DNA of 32,728 nucleotides from an uncultured Oscillospiraceae bacterium (GCA_934457235.1 CAKSHT010000005.1:1-32728), one strand, 5' to 3'. Shown: positions 24,901 through 31,835, numbered from the stretch's first letter. Notes: a model not told the origin generated them from the letters alone. Translations and numbers: made by a program.

Positions 24901-25491
24901 AAGAACGTAAATATCCTGGTATTCGATACCGAGGTTTACTCCAACACCGGCGGACAGGCTTCCAAGGCTACTAACGTTGGTGCAGTTGCACAGTTCGCAG
25001 CCGGCGGTAAGGACGTAAAGAAGAAGGATCTGGCAGGCATTGCAATGAGCTACGGCTACGTTTATGTTGCACAGATCTCCATGGGCGCTGACAAGAACCA
25101 GTGCTTAAAGGCTATCGCAGAGGCTGAGGCTTATGACGGTCCGTCCCTTATCATCGCATATGCACCGTGCATCAACCATGGTATCAAGGGCGGTCTGACC
25201 ATTGCTCAGCAGGTAGAAAAGGAAGCCGTAGAGGCTGGTTACTGGCACCTGTTCCGCTTCAACCCGGCTCTGGCAGACGAGGGCAAGAATCCGTTCTCTC
25301 TCGACAGCAAGGCTCCGACCGGCGATTACAAGGCATTCATGATGAGAGAGGTACGTTACAACTCCCTTATGCGTGCTAACCCCGAGAGAGCTACAATCCT
25401 GTTCGACAAGGCTGTAAAGAACGCTGCCGCTAAGTACAAGCACCTGGTAGAACTCCAGAATATGTACGGCGACGAGTTCAAGAACGACTAA
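21919..25491 (+). CDS. nifJ: Pyruvate:ferredoxin (flavodoxin) oxidoreductase
   Basis: The single-chain enzyme (PFOR) converts pyruvate and CoA to acetyl-CoA and CO2, reducing ferredoxin; it is central to anaerobic fermentation. The 1190-residue length is typical. The N-terminal domain has YPITPSSVMAEVTDSW. The ferredoxin-like insert carries two 4Fe-4S motifs: CIECNQCAFVCP near residue 695 and CTGCGVCANICP near residue 750. A proximal-cluster and thiamine-binding region follows with CAGCGETPYAKL near residue 824 and GDGWAYDIGYGG near 975, then VYSNTGGQASKAT. AAGGAGGA precedes the ATG. It has its own promoter and leader and ends at two terminators. Its codon use looks strongly biased, fitting high expression. 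Confidence 0.97.
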   Translation: MAREKQTMDGNNAAAHVSYAFTDLAAIYPITPSSVMAEVTDSWSTAGVKNIFGEQVKVVEMQSEAGAAGAVHGSLSAGALTTTYTASQGLLLMIPNMYKIAGELLPSVIHVSARAVASHALSIFGDHSDIYACRQTGYAMLCSTNPQEVMDLGAVAHLSAIKGRVPFLHFFDGFRTSHEIQKIEKWDYETLKGMVDMDAVQAFRDRALNPEKPVLHGTAQNPDIFFQAREACNTYYNHVPEVVTEYMNKVNAEIGTDYKLFNYYGAPDAEEVIVAMGSVCDTIEETIDYLLKQGRKVGLVKVRLYRPFVSSAFAAAIPATVKKISVLDRTKEPGSLGEPLYLDVVAALKKENKFQDAQIFTGRYGLGSKDCNPAQIIAVYNNTTKPVFTLGIHDDVTHLSLDITENPNTTPEGTTCCKFWGLGSDGTVGANKNSIKIIGDHTDMYAQAYFAYDSKKSGGVTISHLRFGKTPIKSTYFINKANFVACHNPSYIDKYDMVQDVVPGGSFLLNCHWTVDELDEKLPAPVKAYIAKNNINFYIINANKVAREIGLGNKTNTVLQSAFFSIANIIPPEDAITYMKKMAYKSFAKKGDDIVNMNYAAIEKGAGEVVKVDVPASWANAEGELPVHKAEGDNKFLVDFVNKVQIPVNAQRGDQIPVSTFVDMNIADGTFPQGSAAYEKRGIAVDVPEWIPENCIECNQCAFVCPHAVIRPVIMTADEAAAAPASVKTKDAMQLPGMKYTMAVSTLDCTGCGVCANICPAGAKDKSKSALVMKPIETQMDQQPVFDYAVSKVSDKPEVHEKFKETTVKGSQFKQPLLEFSGACAGCGETPYAKLVTQLFGDRMYIANATGCSSIWAGSEPSTPYTTNKEGKGPAWANSLFEDNAEFGYGMFLAQDTLRKRVQKKLQAVREEAHDDAKALIDEYFATENDGKANAAATKKLVNALEQCPAKGGIVGEILAAKNYLSKKSQWIFGGDGWAYDIGYGGLDHVIASGKNVNILVFDTEVYSNTGGQASKATNVGAVAQFAAGGKDVKKKDLAGIAMSYGYVYVAQISMGADKNQCLKAIAEAEAYDGPSLIIAYAPCINHGIKGGLTIAQQVEKEAVEAGYWHLFRFNPALADEGKNPFSLDSKAPTGDYKAFMMREVRYNSLMRANPERATILFDKAVKNAAAKYKHLVELQNMYGDEFKND

Positions 25492-25527
25492 ATAACGGCG
25501 ATAAAGGCGCATCTACTGCGTCAAAGT

Positions 25528-25567
25528 CCCATCGGCAGGTTTCAACCTAGCCGATGGGGCTTTTCCT
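25528..25567 (+). terminator. Rho-independent terminator of nifJ
   Basis: CCCATCGGC (25528-25536) pairs with GCCGATGGG (25550-25558), with an inner AGGT/ACCT helix, followed by CTTTTCC. It lies 37 bases after the nifJ stop. Confidence 0.85.
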
Positions 25568-25610
25568 TGTATCTGAAACTTTCTCACCGTTATTTGTGCT
25601 CCTGTAATAA

Positions 25611-25645
25611 AAAAATCTCTCCACCGGCGACGGTGGGGAGATTTT
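25611..25645. terminator. Bidirectional terminator between nifJ and the XRE gene
   Basis: AAATCTCTCCACCG (25613-25626) pairs with CGGTGGGGAGATTT (25631-25644) around GCGA. An A-run precedes it and a T-run follows, so it can act on both strands for the convergent genes. Confidence 0.85.
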
Positions 25646-25648
25646 GTG

Positions 25649-25978
25649 TTATTTGTGGTGATTTTTGTCGTTAAGTTCTTCAATGTGGTATTCGATCTTA
25701 CCTTTGTTGCGTTCGGAAAGTGAGTTCCATTTTTTCAAGAGGGAGGCTTCGTCGTCGGTGAGCGGCTGTCCGAGCTTGTTGTTGCTTCTTCCGGCGAGAT
25801 AGTCAAGTGTGACGTTATAATATTCAGCAAGCCGTATTGCGCGGTCGAAAGGGAGTTCGCGTTCGCCTTTTTCATATTTGCCGTAGTATTGCGCAGTGGT
25901 TCCAAGGTAGCGTGCGATGTCGCTCTGTGTCTTGTCAGCGTCCTCGCGGAGGTCTTTCAGTCGTGTGTAAATTGCCAT
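25649..25978 (-). CDS. XRE-family helix-turn-helix transcriptional regulator
   Basis: This is a small Cro/CI-type DNA-binding protein, probably a repressor. From the preferred start it has 109 residues. The helix-turn-helix domain covers about residues 5-65: LKDLREDADKTQSDIARYLG, then YGKYEKGERELPFDRAIRLA and VTLDYLAGRSN. A short helical C-terminal part (LTDDEASLLKKWNSLSERNK) lacks a known ligand domain. The second ATG (25978) is chosen because AAGGAG lies eight bases before it; the ATG at 25984 is only two bases from the same site. It is divergent from a zinc-ribbon gene with overlapping promoters, so self-regulation and control of that gene are plausible but unproven. Confidence 0.9.
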   Translation of the reverse strand: MAIYTRLKDLREDADKTQSDIARYLGTTAQYYGKYEKGERELPFDRAIRLAEYYNVTLDYLAGRSNNKLGQPLTDDEASLLKKWNSLSERNKGKIEYHIEELNDKNHHK

Positions 25979-25984
25979 AGCCAT

Positions 25985-25993
25985 CTCTCCTTT
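25985..25993 (-). promoter_or_regulatory. Ribosome binding site deciding the XRE start
   Basis: On the minus strand AAAGGAGAG abuts the first ATG (25984) but is ideally spaced for the ATG at 25978, supporting the shorter protein. Confidence 0.7.
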
Positions 25994-26005
25994 CAGATAT
26001 ATTCT

Positions 26006-26033
26006 ATCATATGTGGCTGAAAAGCCTTGACAA
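26006..26033 (-). promoter_or_regulatory. Promoter of the XRE gene
   Basis: On the minus strand TTGTCA (26033-26028) and TATGAT (26011-26006) are 16 bases apart, each matching five of six consensus positions. Its -35 overlaps the -35 of the divergent promoter. Confidence 0.6.
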
Positions 26034-26055
26034 ATTAGTTATAAAAGATTATAAT
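26027..26055 (+). promoter_or_regulatory. Sigma-A promoter of the zinc-ribbon gene
   Basis: TTGACA (26027-26032) and TATAAT (26050-26055) are perfect consensus hexamers 17 bases apart. A promoter this strong facing a repressor-type gene suggests tight control. Confidence 0.8.
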
Positions 26056-26080
26056 ATACATAGGCAAGGTGTCACATTAG

Positions 26081-26160
26081 GTTAATAACATTTGAAAGCC
26101 TTCAAAGAGTTATTAACGCTTGAACGGTTTCAAAAATCAATTAACATGGAGGATTCAAAC
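26081..26160 (+). repeat. Tandem 28-bp repeats (about 2.9 copies) in the zinc-ribbon leader
   Basis: Unit one (26081-26108) and unit two (26109-26136) agree at 20 of the first 27 positions, sharing GTTAnTAAC, TTGAA and TTCAAA. A third partial copy (about 26137-26160) keeps TTAAC and TTCAAA and contains the GGAGG ribosome site. GTTAATAAC of unit one is also the exact reverse complement of GTTATTAAC in unit two, so with TTTGAA/TTCAAA a long hairpin can form (26081-26117). Confidence 0.7.
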
Positions 26161-26592
26161 ATGAATGACAAGTGGACAAGAATAACTAAGGTCACAGTAA
26201 AGGTAAGCTTAGGATTATGCACGCTGGGCGTGGTATTTATGTTTATCAGCGGGCTGGTTACAGGAAATGGCGGATTATGGATATCAGCGCTTATTTCGAT
26301 TATCCCGATGCTTATGTTTCACATTGTGTGGTCAATGTACATCGAAATGTCAGAGAACATTATACATATAGCTTCAAGGAACACCCGCGAAACAGACCGC
26401 ACACTTTCCGACATATCACAGACCCTGGGGAAGATACTTGCTAATATGTCAAACGGCGGAACAGTCAGACCTGATACTCCCTGGAAATGCTCCTGCGGAA
26501 AGGTAAATCCTCCCGACGCAAATTTCTGCCAGAACTGCGGAGCTGTAAGAAACGATAATATCCCCGAGGTCAAACCTGGAATTAAATTTTAA
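26161..26592 (+). CDS. Small membrane protein with C-terminal zinc ribbon, function unknown
   Basis: The 143-residue product has two predicted transmembrane helices (about residues 11-33 and 38-60). A helical Glu/Arg-rich segment follows, then a C-terminal zinc-ribbon with CSCGKVNPPDANFCQNCG (CxC...CxxC), and a short tail. I do not recognise a named family beyond the zinc-ribbon pattern. The helices and absence of a signal peptide suggest an inner-membrane protein with the ribbon in the cytoplasm. The ATG at 26161 is chosen for GGAGG eight bases upstream; an ATG at 26146 and a TTG at 26092 are in frame but poorly supported. It is divergent from an XRE regulator and stands alone between promoter and terminator. 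Confidence 0.75.
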   Translation: MNDKWTRITKVTVKVSLGLCTLGVVFMFISGLVTGNGGLWISALISIIPMLMFHIVWSMYIEMSENIIHIASRNTRETDRTLSDISQTLGKILANMSNGGTVRPDTPWKCSCGKVNPPDANFCQNCGAVRNDNIPEVKPGIKF

Positions 26593-26613
26593 AATCAGTC
26601 TGAGTACATATCG

Positions 26614-26652
26614 AAAAATCTTCCTGCGGAAGCAGGGGGATTTTTCTTTTTT
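26614..26652 (+). terminator. Rho-independent terminator after the zinc-ribbon gene
   Basis: AAAAATC-CCTGC (26614-26627) pairs with GCAGG-GATTTTT (26632-26645) around GGAA, with slight internal mismatch, and is followed by a T-rich run. Confidence 0.75.
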
Positions 26653-26672
26653 CTCAAAATTCCCACAAGCTA

Positions 26673-26701
26673 TTGCAAAACCAATCACTTTGTGGTACAA
26701 T
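26673..26701 (+). promoter_or_regulatory. Sigma-A promoter of the PHP-PRTase-HAD-hemZ operon
   Basis: TTGCAA (26673-26678) and TACAAT (26696-26701) are 17 bases apart, about 40 bases before the PHP gene. No further promoter is evident until past hemZ, so the four genes are probably one transcript. Confidence 0.65.
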
Positions 26702-26741
26702 AAATCTGTATAACGAATAACCCCGTGGAGGATAAAATATA

Positions 26742-27434
26742 ATGTACAAATACGAAACGCACATGCACACGAAAGAGGGCAGCGCCTGCTCCAGCGCATC
26801 TGCGGCGGACATGGCGAGAGCGCATAAGGAAGCCGGCTACGACGGAATTTTCGTAACTGACCACTTTTTCAATGCCAACACCGCAGTCCCCCGGGACCTG
26901 CCCTGGGAGGAGCGTATCGACAGGTACTTCCTGGGCTATGAGCGCGCTAAGGAGGTCGGCGACCAGATAGGGCTTAAAGTGTGGTTCGGCTGTGAGTTCA
27001 CGGTGTACAATGCGGATTTCCTCATATACGGCATGACCAAGGAATGGATGAAACATAACGAGCATGCGCTCATGGAAATGGACGAGCGTAAGCTGTTCAG
27101 CGGCCTGCGCGACATGGGCTGCTTCATAGTGCATGCGCACCCTTTCCGGGATGACACATATATACACCACATCAGCCTTTATCCGCATGATGTGGACGCC
27201 GTGGAAGTCATCAACGCAAGCCACGACCCCCGCAAGCTGTACAACGAGCGCGCGAAGCTCTACGCCGACAGCTACGGACTGATAAAGACCGGCGGCTCCG
27301 ACAGCCACCACCTGGACAGACTTTTCGGCGGCGGTATCGATGTCCCCGAACCCATAAACTGCCCGGCGGATTACATCAGACTCCTCCGGGAGGGAAAGGT
27401 CTACCCGCGTGAAAGAACGCTTGAGGTTCTGTAA
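26742..27434 (+). CDS. PHP-domain metal-dependent phosphoesterase
   Basis: The PHP fold carries out metal-dependent phosphoester hydrolysis, as in histidinol phosphatase and polymerase-associated domains. The 230-residue product keeps the expected metal ligands: H7 and H9 in ETHMHT, the DH pair in VTDHFF (D40/H41), a Glu in GCEFTVY, the HAH of FIVHAHPF, and SDSHH near the C-terminus. It is a stand-alone PHP protein without polymerase domains. GGAGG lies ten bases before the ATG. It is the first gene of a four-gene operon, 17 bases before the PRTase/StiP fusion, so its substrate may be an intermediate of that pathway. The exact substrate is unknown. Confidence 0.88.
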   Translation: MYKYETHMHTKEGSACSSASAADMARAHKEAGYDGIFVTDHFFNANTAVPRDLPWEERIDRYFLGYERAKEVGDQIGLKVWFGCEFTVYNADFLIYGMTKEWMKHNEHALMEMDERKLFSGLRDMGCFIVHAHPFRDDTYIHHISLYPHDVDAVEVINASHDPRKLYNERAKLYADSYGLIKTGGSDSHHLDRLFGGGIDVPEPINCPADYIRLLREGKVYPRERTLEVL

Positions 27435-27451
27435 TATATTTTGGTGTTTAT

Positions 27452-29653
27452 ATGAAAATTTATGCTGATAACTGCATATCGAATCTGTATCTTGCAAAGC
27501 GGGATAATAACCCGCTGCGGGAGCATATAATCGTGAATACGCGCCAGGCAAAGCATTTCCCGTCCGATCCCGTGAAGTCACTGGATCTGATGGAGGAGCT
27601 GGGGCGCAAGCTGGCGCAGGACGGCAGAGCGGAAAAATCCACTGTAGTTATAGCTTTTGCGGAAACCGCCGTCGCGGTCGGCGCTGTGGCGGCGGGATTT
27701 TTCCACGACTGCTTTTTTGTAACGACTACCCGCGAGAAGCTCCCGGACTGGGCGGTCGCACTCAGCTTTGAGGAACGCCACAGCCACGCGAAGCAGCATT
27801 TCTTGTGCGTCCGCGATGAGGAAGCATTCCGGCGGGCGGCGCAGGTCATTATCGTAGACGATGAGTTCACTACCGGACAGACTGCGGTAAATCTGAAAAA
27901 CGCGCTGGACGGCTGTCTTGCTCCCGGCTGCAGGATCTATGCTGCGTCGCTGGCGGCTTCGAGGGAGAGCGCTGAGCGTTTTCGCAGCGTTGGAATGATC
28001 CCGATTTCGCTGTCATGCCTTGACGATATGACGAACCGCACTATTCCGCAGGAATTTTCCCCGGACAGAAGCGTAACCCCCCGCGGATATGACGGCATAA
28101 TGCGCCGCAATGCGATTTATGATCCGCGTCTTGGCGTGAATTCCGAAAGCTGGCTCGCGGAGTGCAGAAACTTCTGTGCGCAGCTTGCTGCGGAATTTCC
28201 CGGCGGCATGTCTCAGACAGTGGAAATAGTGGGTACTGAGGAATTTTGCTACCCTCCGCTGATTCTTGGCAGAATGCTTTCCGGAAAGTACGGCAGAGTA
28301 GTCGTTCATTGCTCCACGAGAAGCCCCATGCTTCCGTCTGAAACCGGCAGAAACGGATTTGACGAGCCGCAGCCGGGGGAATACCCTATCGTAAACCGGG
28401 CGGCGCTCCGCAGCGCATACGACCCGGAAAGGCGCGTGTATCTCTACAACAGCCAGCCATGCGATCTCAGCATAATCATGACGGACGCGGAAGAACCGGA
28501 CGAGAACGCACTGCGCGGGCTGTGCGGCGCCGTCGGCGGCAGGGAAGTCCGGGTGATATGCTGGCACGGAAAGAAGCTCCATACGTCCTACAAGCCGGAG
28601 GACGTACAGCTTCTGCTGACGGATATTACCGGAAAGCTTCCGGCGCTTCCGGCAAAGGAGCGCGAGCCGCTTATCCAGAGCGGCGTGCATTATAGTGAGC
28701 TTCTCCCGGCAGAGTACGAGCCGTCCCCGGCGTATTTCAGAGAGTATGAGAACGGACTGCGGCTCTGGGCGAGGAAGAACGCCGATGCCGTGCGCACCGT
28801 TGCCGAAGCAATATGGGCTGAAAAGGGCAGGCGCGCAGTACTTGTTTCGCTCGCCCGGGCGGGGACTCCCGCCGGAGTGCTCATCAAACGCTATATCTGG
28901 AAGAAATACGGCGTGTCTCTGCCGCATTATTCTATTTCGATAATTGTAGGACGGGGAATTGACCGGAGGGCTATGGAGTATATTCTGGCGCGGCATTCCG
29001 CGGACGGTATACAGTTCATCGACGGCTGGACGGGCAAGGGAATGATAACCAGAACGCTGCGCAGCGCGCTGGAGCAGTTCCCGCTGTATGAATACGGTAT
29101 CGGCAGGGATAAGCTTGACAGATTGTGCGAGATAGCCGTTCTTGCAGACCCGGCGGGACTTTGCAGGTTATGTGGAACGCATGATGATATGTTCATTCCA
29201 TGTGCCTGCCTTAACAGCGTGGTTTCCGGATTGTTCAGCAGAACGGTGATGAAAGACGGCGTGACGCATCCGGATGAATTCCACGGCGCGGCGTACTTCG
29301 GCGAACTTGCCCGGCATGACAGAACTTATAGCTTCATCAGCGCAATCGAGGACGAAATGAGCCTTGACCCTGCTGCGCTTCCGCCACTTAACAGCGGCAG
29401 CGGACTTGCGGAAACCAAGGAGATCGCCGCGCATTTCGGCTTACGGGATATAAAGCTTGTCAAGCCCGGAATCGGCGAAGCGACCCGTGTTCTGCTGCGC
29501 AGGATACCGGAGCTTATACTGGTGCGGAATTTAAACAGCCCGCTTACCCGCCACCTTGTGGAGCTTGCGGCGGAAAAGCGCGTGGAGGTGCGTGAGTATC
29601 CACTGCGGAATTATGCGGCATGTGGCATAATAAAGGTGATGGCTGATGTGTGA
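27452..29653 (+). CDS. Fusion of phosphoribosyltransferase, TRSP, StiP and PELOTA-like domains
   Basis: This 733-residue soluble protein appears to join four pieces usually known from Ter-linked biosynthetic operons. Residues about 1-200 form a PRTase_2-type domain with FAETAVAVG and the PRPP loop VIIVDDEFTTGQTA (about 131-144). Residues about 235-370 form the TRSP domain, with its eponymous motif in CSTRSPM near 288. Residues about 400-650 resemble StiP ('cysteine protease' family), with RAGTPAGVLIKRY near 467, DGWTGKG near 523 and IPCACLNSVVSGL near 583. Residues about 665-733 look like a PELOTA RNA-binding domain. The chain could make and handle a nucleoside-like product from PRPP. The ribosome site is weak. 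It overlaps the HAD gene by eight bases. The domain calls are by motif memory; the joint function is inferred. Confidence 0.85.
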   Translation: MKIYADNCISNLYLAKRDNNPLREHIIVNTRQAKHFPSDPVKSLDLMEELGRKLAQDGRAEKSTVVIAFAETAVAVGAVAAGFFHDCFFVTTTREKLPDWAVALSFEERHSHAKQHFLCVRDEEAFRRAAQVIIVDDEFTTGQTAVNLKNALDGCLAPGCRIYAASLAASRESAERFRSVGMIPISLSCLDDMTNRTIPQEFSPDRSVTPRGYDGIMRRNAIYDPRLGVNSESWLAECRNFCAQLAAEFPGGMSQTVEIVGTEEFCYPPLILGRMLSGKYGRVVVHCSTRSPMLPSETGRNGFDEPQPGEYPIVNRAALRSAYDPERRVYLYNSQPCDLSIIMTDAEEPDENALRGLCGAVGGREVRVICWHGKKLHTSYKPEDVQLLLTDITGKLPALPAKEREPLIQSGVHYSELLPAEYEPSPAYFREYENGLRLWARKNADAVRTVAEAIWAEKGRRAVLVSLARAGTPAGVLIKRYIWKKYGVSLPHYSISIIVGRGIDRRAMEYILARHSADGIQFIDGWTGKGMITRTLRSALEQFPLYEYGIGRDKLDRLCEIAVLADPAGLCRLCGTHDDMFIPCACLNSVVSGLFSRTVMKDGVTHPDEFHGAAYFGELARHDRTYSFISAIEDEMSLDPAALPPLNSGSGLAETKEIAAHFGLRDIKLVKPGIGEATRVLLRRIPELILVRNLNSPLTRHLVELAAEKRVEVREYPLRNYAACGIIKVMADV

Positions 29654-30389
29654 CATCATATTTGCCGACCTTGACGGAACGCTGATCTTTTCAGCTTCCA
29701 GAAAGCTTCCCGGTGATATCGTGTGCGAATACAAGGACAGCACCGAAATATCCTGCATAACGCGGAAACAGTCCGTTATGCTTCCGGAGTTACGGATAAT
29801 CCCAGTGACGACAAGGAGCATAGAACAGTACCGGCGGATAAGCGTTCCCGGATTTCAGCCGGAATACGCGCTGACTGACAACGGCGGCACACTGCTGATA
29901 AACGGTATCCCGGATTCCCAGTGGACTGAGCATTCGCTTGCGCTTGCGGCGGAATGCTCCGCGCAGTTTGCGGAGTGCCGCAGGATAATGGAGCGTGACA
30001 TACACCGGAATTTTGAAATACGCCTTGTCGATGGAATGTTTCTGTTCACGAAATCCGCCGAGCCGGAAAGATCAATTGCGGCGCTCCGGGAAGCTGCCGG
30101 AGATGAAATACGCTGCTACCATACCGGGCAGAAGCTCTATGCGCTCCCGGCGAAGCTCTGTAAGGGGGCGGCGGCAAAGCACCTGGCGGAGCAAATTCCG
30201 GGCGGCAGGATAATATGCGCCGGCGACAGTATTATGGACGTACCACTGCTGAATATTGCAGATATCGCGGTATTCCCGGAGGATATGCCGCAGGAGGATA
30301 TCACGGCTAAACAAAAAATAACGGCTCCGCGCGGGAGATTCCCGGAGTTTGTGACGGAGTATCTTACCAGAATAAAGGATATACAATAA
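29646..30389 (+). CDS. HAD-superfamily hydrolase (Cof-like phosphatase)
   Basis: The 247-residue protein has all four HAD motifs: D8 and D10 in FADLDGTL (nucleophile and acid/base), Thr in PVTTRS, Lys in LCKGAAAKHL, and GDSIMDVPLL (metal ligands). A C2-type cap lies between motifs II and III (about residues 75-165), as in sugar-phosphate and sucrose-phosphatase-like members. It overlaps the upstream fusion gene by eight bases and shares a base with the hemZ start, so it is certainly in the same operon. HAD phosphatases are regular members of the Ter-linked biosynthetic module and are thought to dephosphorylate its product. The specific substrate is not known. Confidence 0.88.
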   Translation: MCDIIFADLDGTLIFSASRKLPGDIVCEYKDSTEISCITRKQSVMLPELRIIPVTTRSIEQYRRISVPGFQPEYALTDNGGTLLINGIPDSQWTEHSLALAAECSAQFAECRRIMERDIHRNFEIRLVDGMFLFTKSAEPERSIAALREAAGDEIRCYHTGQKLYALPAKLCKGAAAKHLAEQIPGGRIICAGDSIMDVPLLNIADIAVFPEDMPQEDITAKQKITAPRGRFPEFVTEYLTRIKDIQ

Positions 30390-31810
30390 TGACACTAATT
30401 TTCAGCAACCACAGATTTCAGTATGAGCTTGAGCGGCTTTTCCGGAATTTCTTTCCGCCGATGGAGCTTAAAATGTCCACGGACAGAGCGGACGCCCAGG
30501 GGGATTACTGTCTGACTGAAAAGCAGGAGCTTCCCGGCGGAGTGAGCCTGTCTGTGGAGCTTGTCTGTGGGGATAAGCGCTATTCCATGAACCGAGTTGT
30601 TCCGCCGGAGACCCCGGATAAGGAGCAGGAGCGCGAAATGTCTGTGCTGCTGTACAAGGCGCTGAGGGAGTACACCGGGCATGACCTGCCCTGGGGAATA
30701 CTCACCGGAGTACGTCCGGTGAAGGTGCTTTCTAAGCTGACCGATGCCCAGGCGCTTGAGGGACTGCTGGTAAGTCCGCGTAAGCTTGCCATAGCCCGCA
30801 GGATAGAGCAGGTGCAGAAGCCGCTTGAGGCTTCTATCCCAGTGAATTCATTCAGCCTTTACGTGTCGATACCGTTCTGTCCGACGAGGTGCAGTTATTG
30901 CAGCTTTGTGTCGCATTCCGTCAGCCAGGCTGCGGCGCGGCTTGACGAGTATTTACAGCGCATGACTGAGGAGATGAAGCAGCTTGCGACCATCTCCCGT
31001 CACCTGGGGCTTATCCCGGATACGGTATACTTCGGCGGAGGAACTCCCACTGTGCTTTCAGCGGAGCAGCTCAAGCGGCTGTTTGCGGCGCTGGACTGCT
31101 TCGATCTCTCGCATGTCCGGGAATTCACGGTGGAGGCAGGGCGTCCGGATACCATAACCTACGATAAGCTCACCGCGATAAAGGAAGCCGGTGTTGGACG
31201 TATCAGCGTGAATCCGCAGACGATGAACGACAGCGTGCTGAAAGCCATCGGCAGGGCGCACACCAGCGCCGAGACCGAGCAGGCGTTCCTTATGGCGCGG
31301 GAGGTAGGATTTGAAGTGATAAACATGGACCTTATCGCGGGACTTCCGACGGATGATTTCGACAGCTTTGCAGCTAGTCTTGACACGGTCTGCGGATTAT
31401 CCCCGGAGAATATCACGGTGCACAGCCTTGCGCTGAAACGCGCTGCAAGGCTCTTCCACGAGGGTAATGAAAGCACGTCTGGTGAAACGGAGCGCATGGT
31501 GGACTATGCGCATAAAAAGCTCGCGGAGTGCGGTTATGTCCCGTATTATCTCTACCGGCAGAAAAACACCGCCGATAACCAGGAGAACACCGGCTATGCA
31601 AAGCCCGGCACGGAGAGCCTTTATAACACCTACATCATGGAGGAGCTTCAGACGATACTCGCCGTTGGTGCAGGTGCTTCCACCAAATTGGTAGACCGGA
31701 GCACAGGAAGAATAAAGCGTATCACCAACCATAAATATCCATACGAGTATTTGGACAGATTTACCGATATTCTGGATAACAAACGCGAGATTTTCAGCTT
31801 TTTCGTATAA
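30389..31810 (+). CDS. hemZ: Radical SAM coproporphyrinogen III oxidase-like protein HemZ
   Basis: HemZ is the Firmicutes form of the oxygen-independent coproporphyrinogen III oxidase family. The 473-residue product has an N-terminal domain of about 155 residues typical of HemZ, including LPWGILTGVRPVK. The radical SAM motif PFCPTRCSYCSF (about residues 162-173) binds the 4Fe-4S cluster. FGGGTPTVLS follows, and then AGRPDTIT, GRISVNPQTMN and DLIAGLPTDD. It overlaps the HAD stop by one base. True heme oxidase activity is not proven for many HemZ-like proteins, and no other heme gene is nearby, so a role in this operon's own pathway is also possible. Confidence 0.9.
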   Translation: MTLIFSNHRFQYELERLFRNFFPPMELKMSTDRADAQGDYCLTEKQELPGGVSLSVELVCGDKRYSMNRVVPPETPDKEQEREMSVLLYKALREYTGHDLPWGILTGVRPVKVLSKLTDAQALEGLLVSPRKLAIARRIEQVQKPLEASIPVNSFSLYVSIPFCPTRCSYCSFVSHSVSQAAARLDEYLQRMTEEMKQLATISRHLGLIPDTVYFGGGTPTVLSAEQLKRLFAALDCFDLSHVREFTVEAGRPDTITYDKLTAIKEAGVGRISVNPQTMNDSVLKAIGRAHTSAETEQAFLMAREVGFEVINMDLIAGLPTDDFDSFAASLDTVCGLSPENITVHSLALKRAARLFHEGNESTSGETERMVDYAHKKLAECGYVPYYLYRQKNTADNQENTGYAKPGTESLYNTYIMEELQTILAVGAGASTKLVDRSTGRIKRITNHKYPYEYLDRFTDILDNKREIFSFFV

Positions 31811-31835
31811 ATTTTGTGATTGTTGTGTGAATAAG

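Noticed and set aside
28013..28996. Minus-strand frame of about 327 codons opposite the PRTase/StiP fusion
   Set aside because: It is Arg/Ala/His-rich with no motif, while the + strand frame carries the PRTase and StiP signatures across the same bases.
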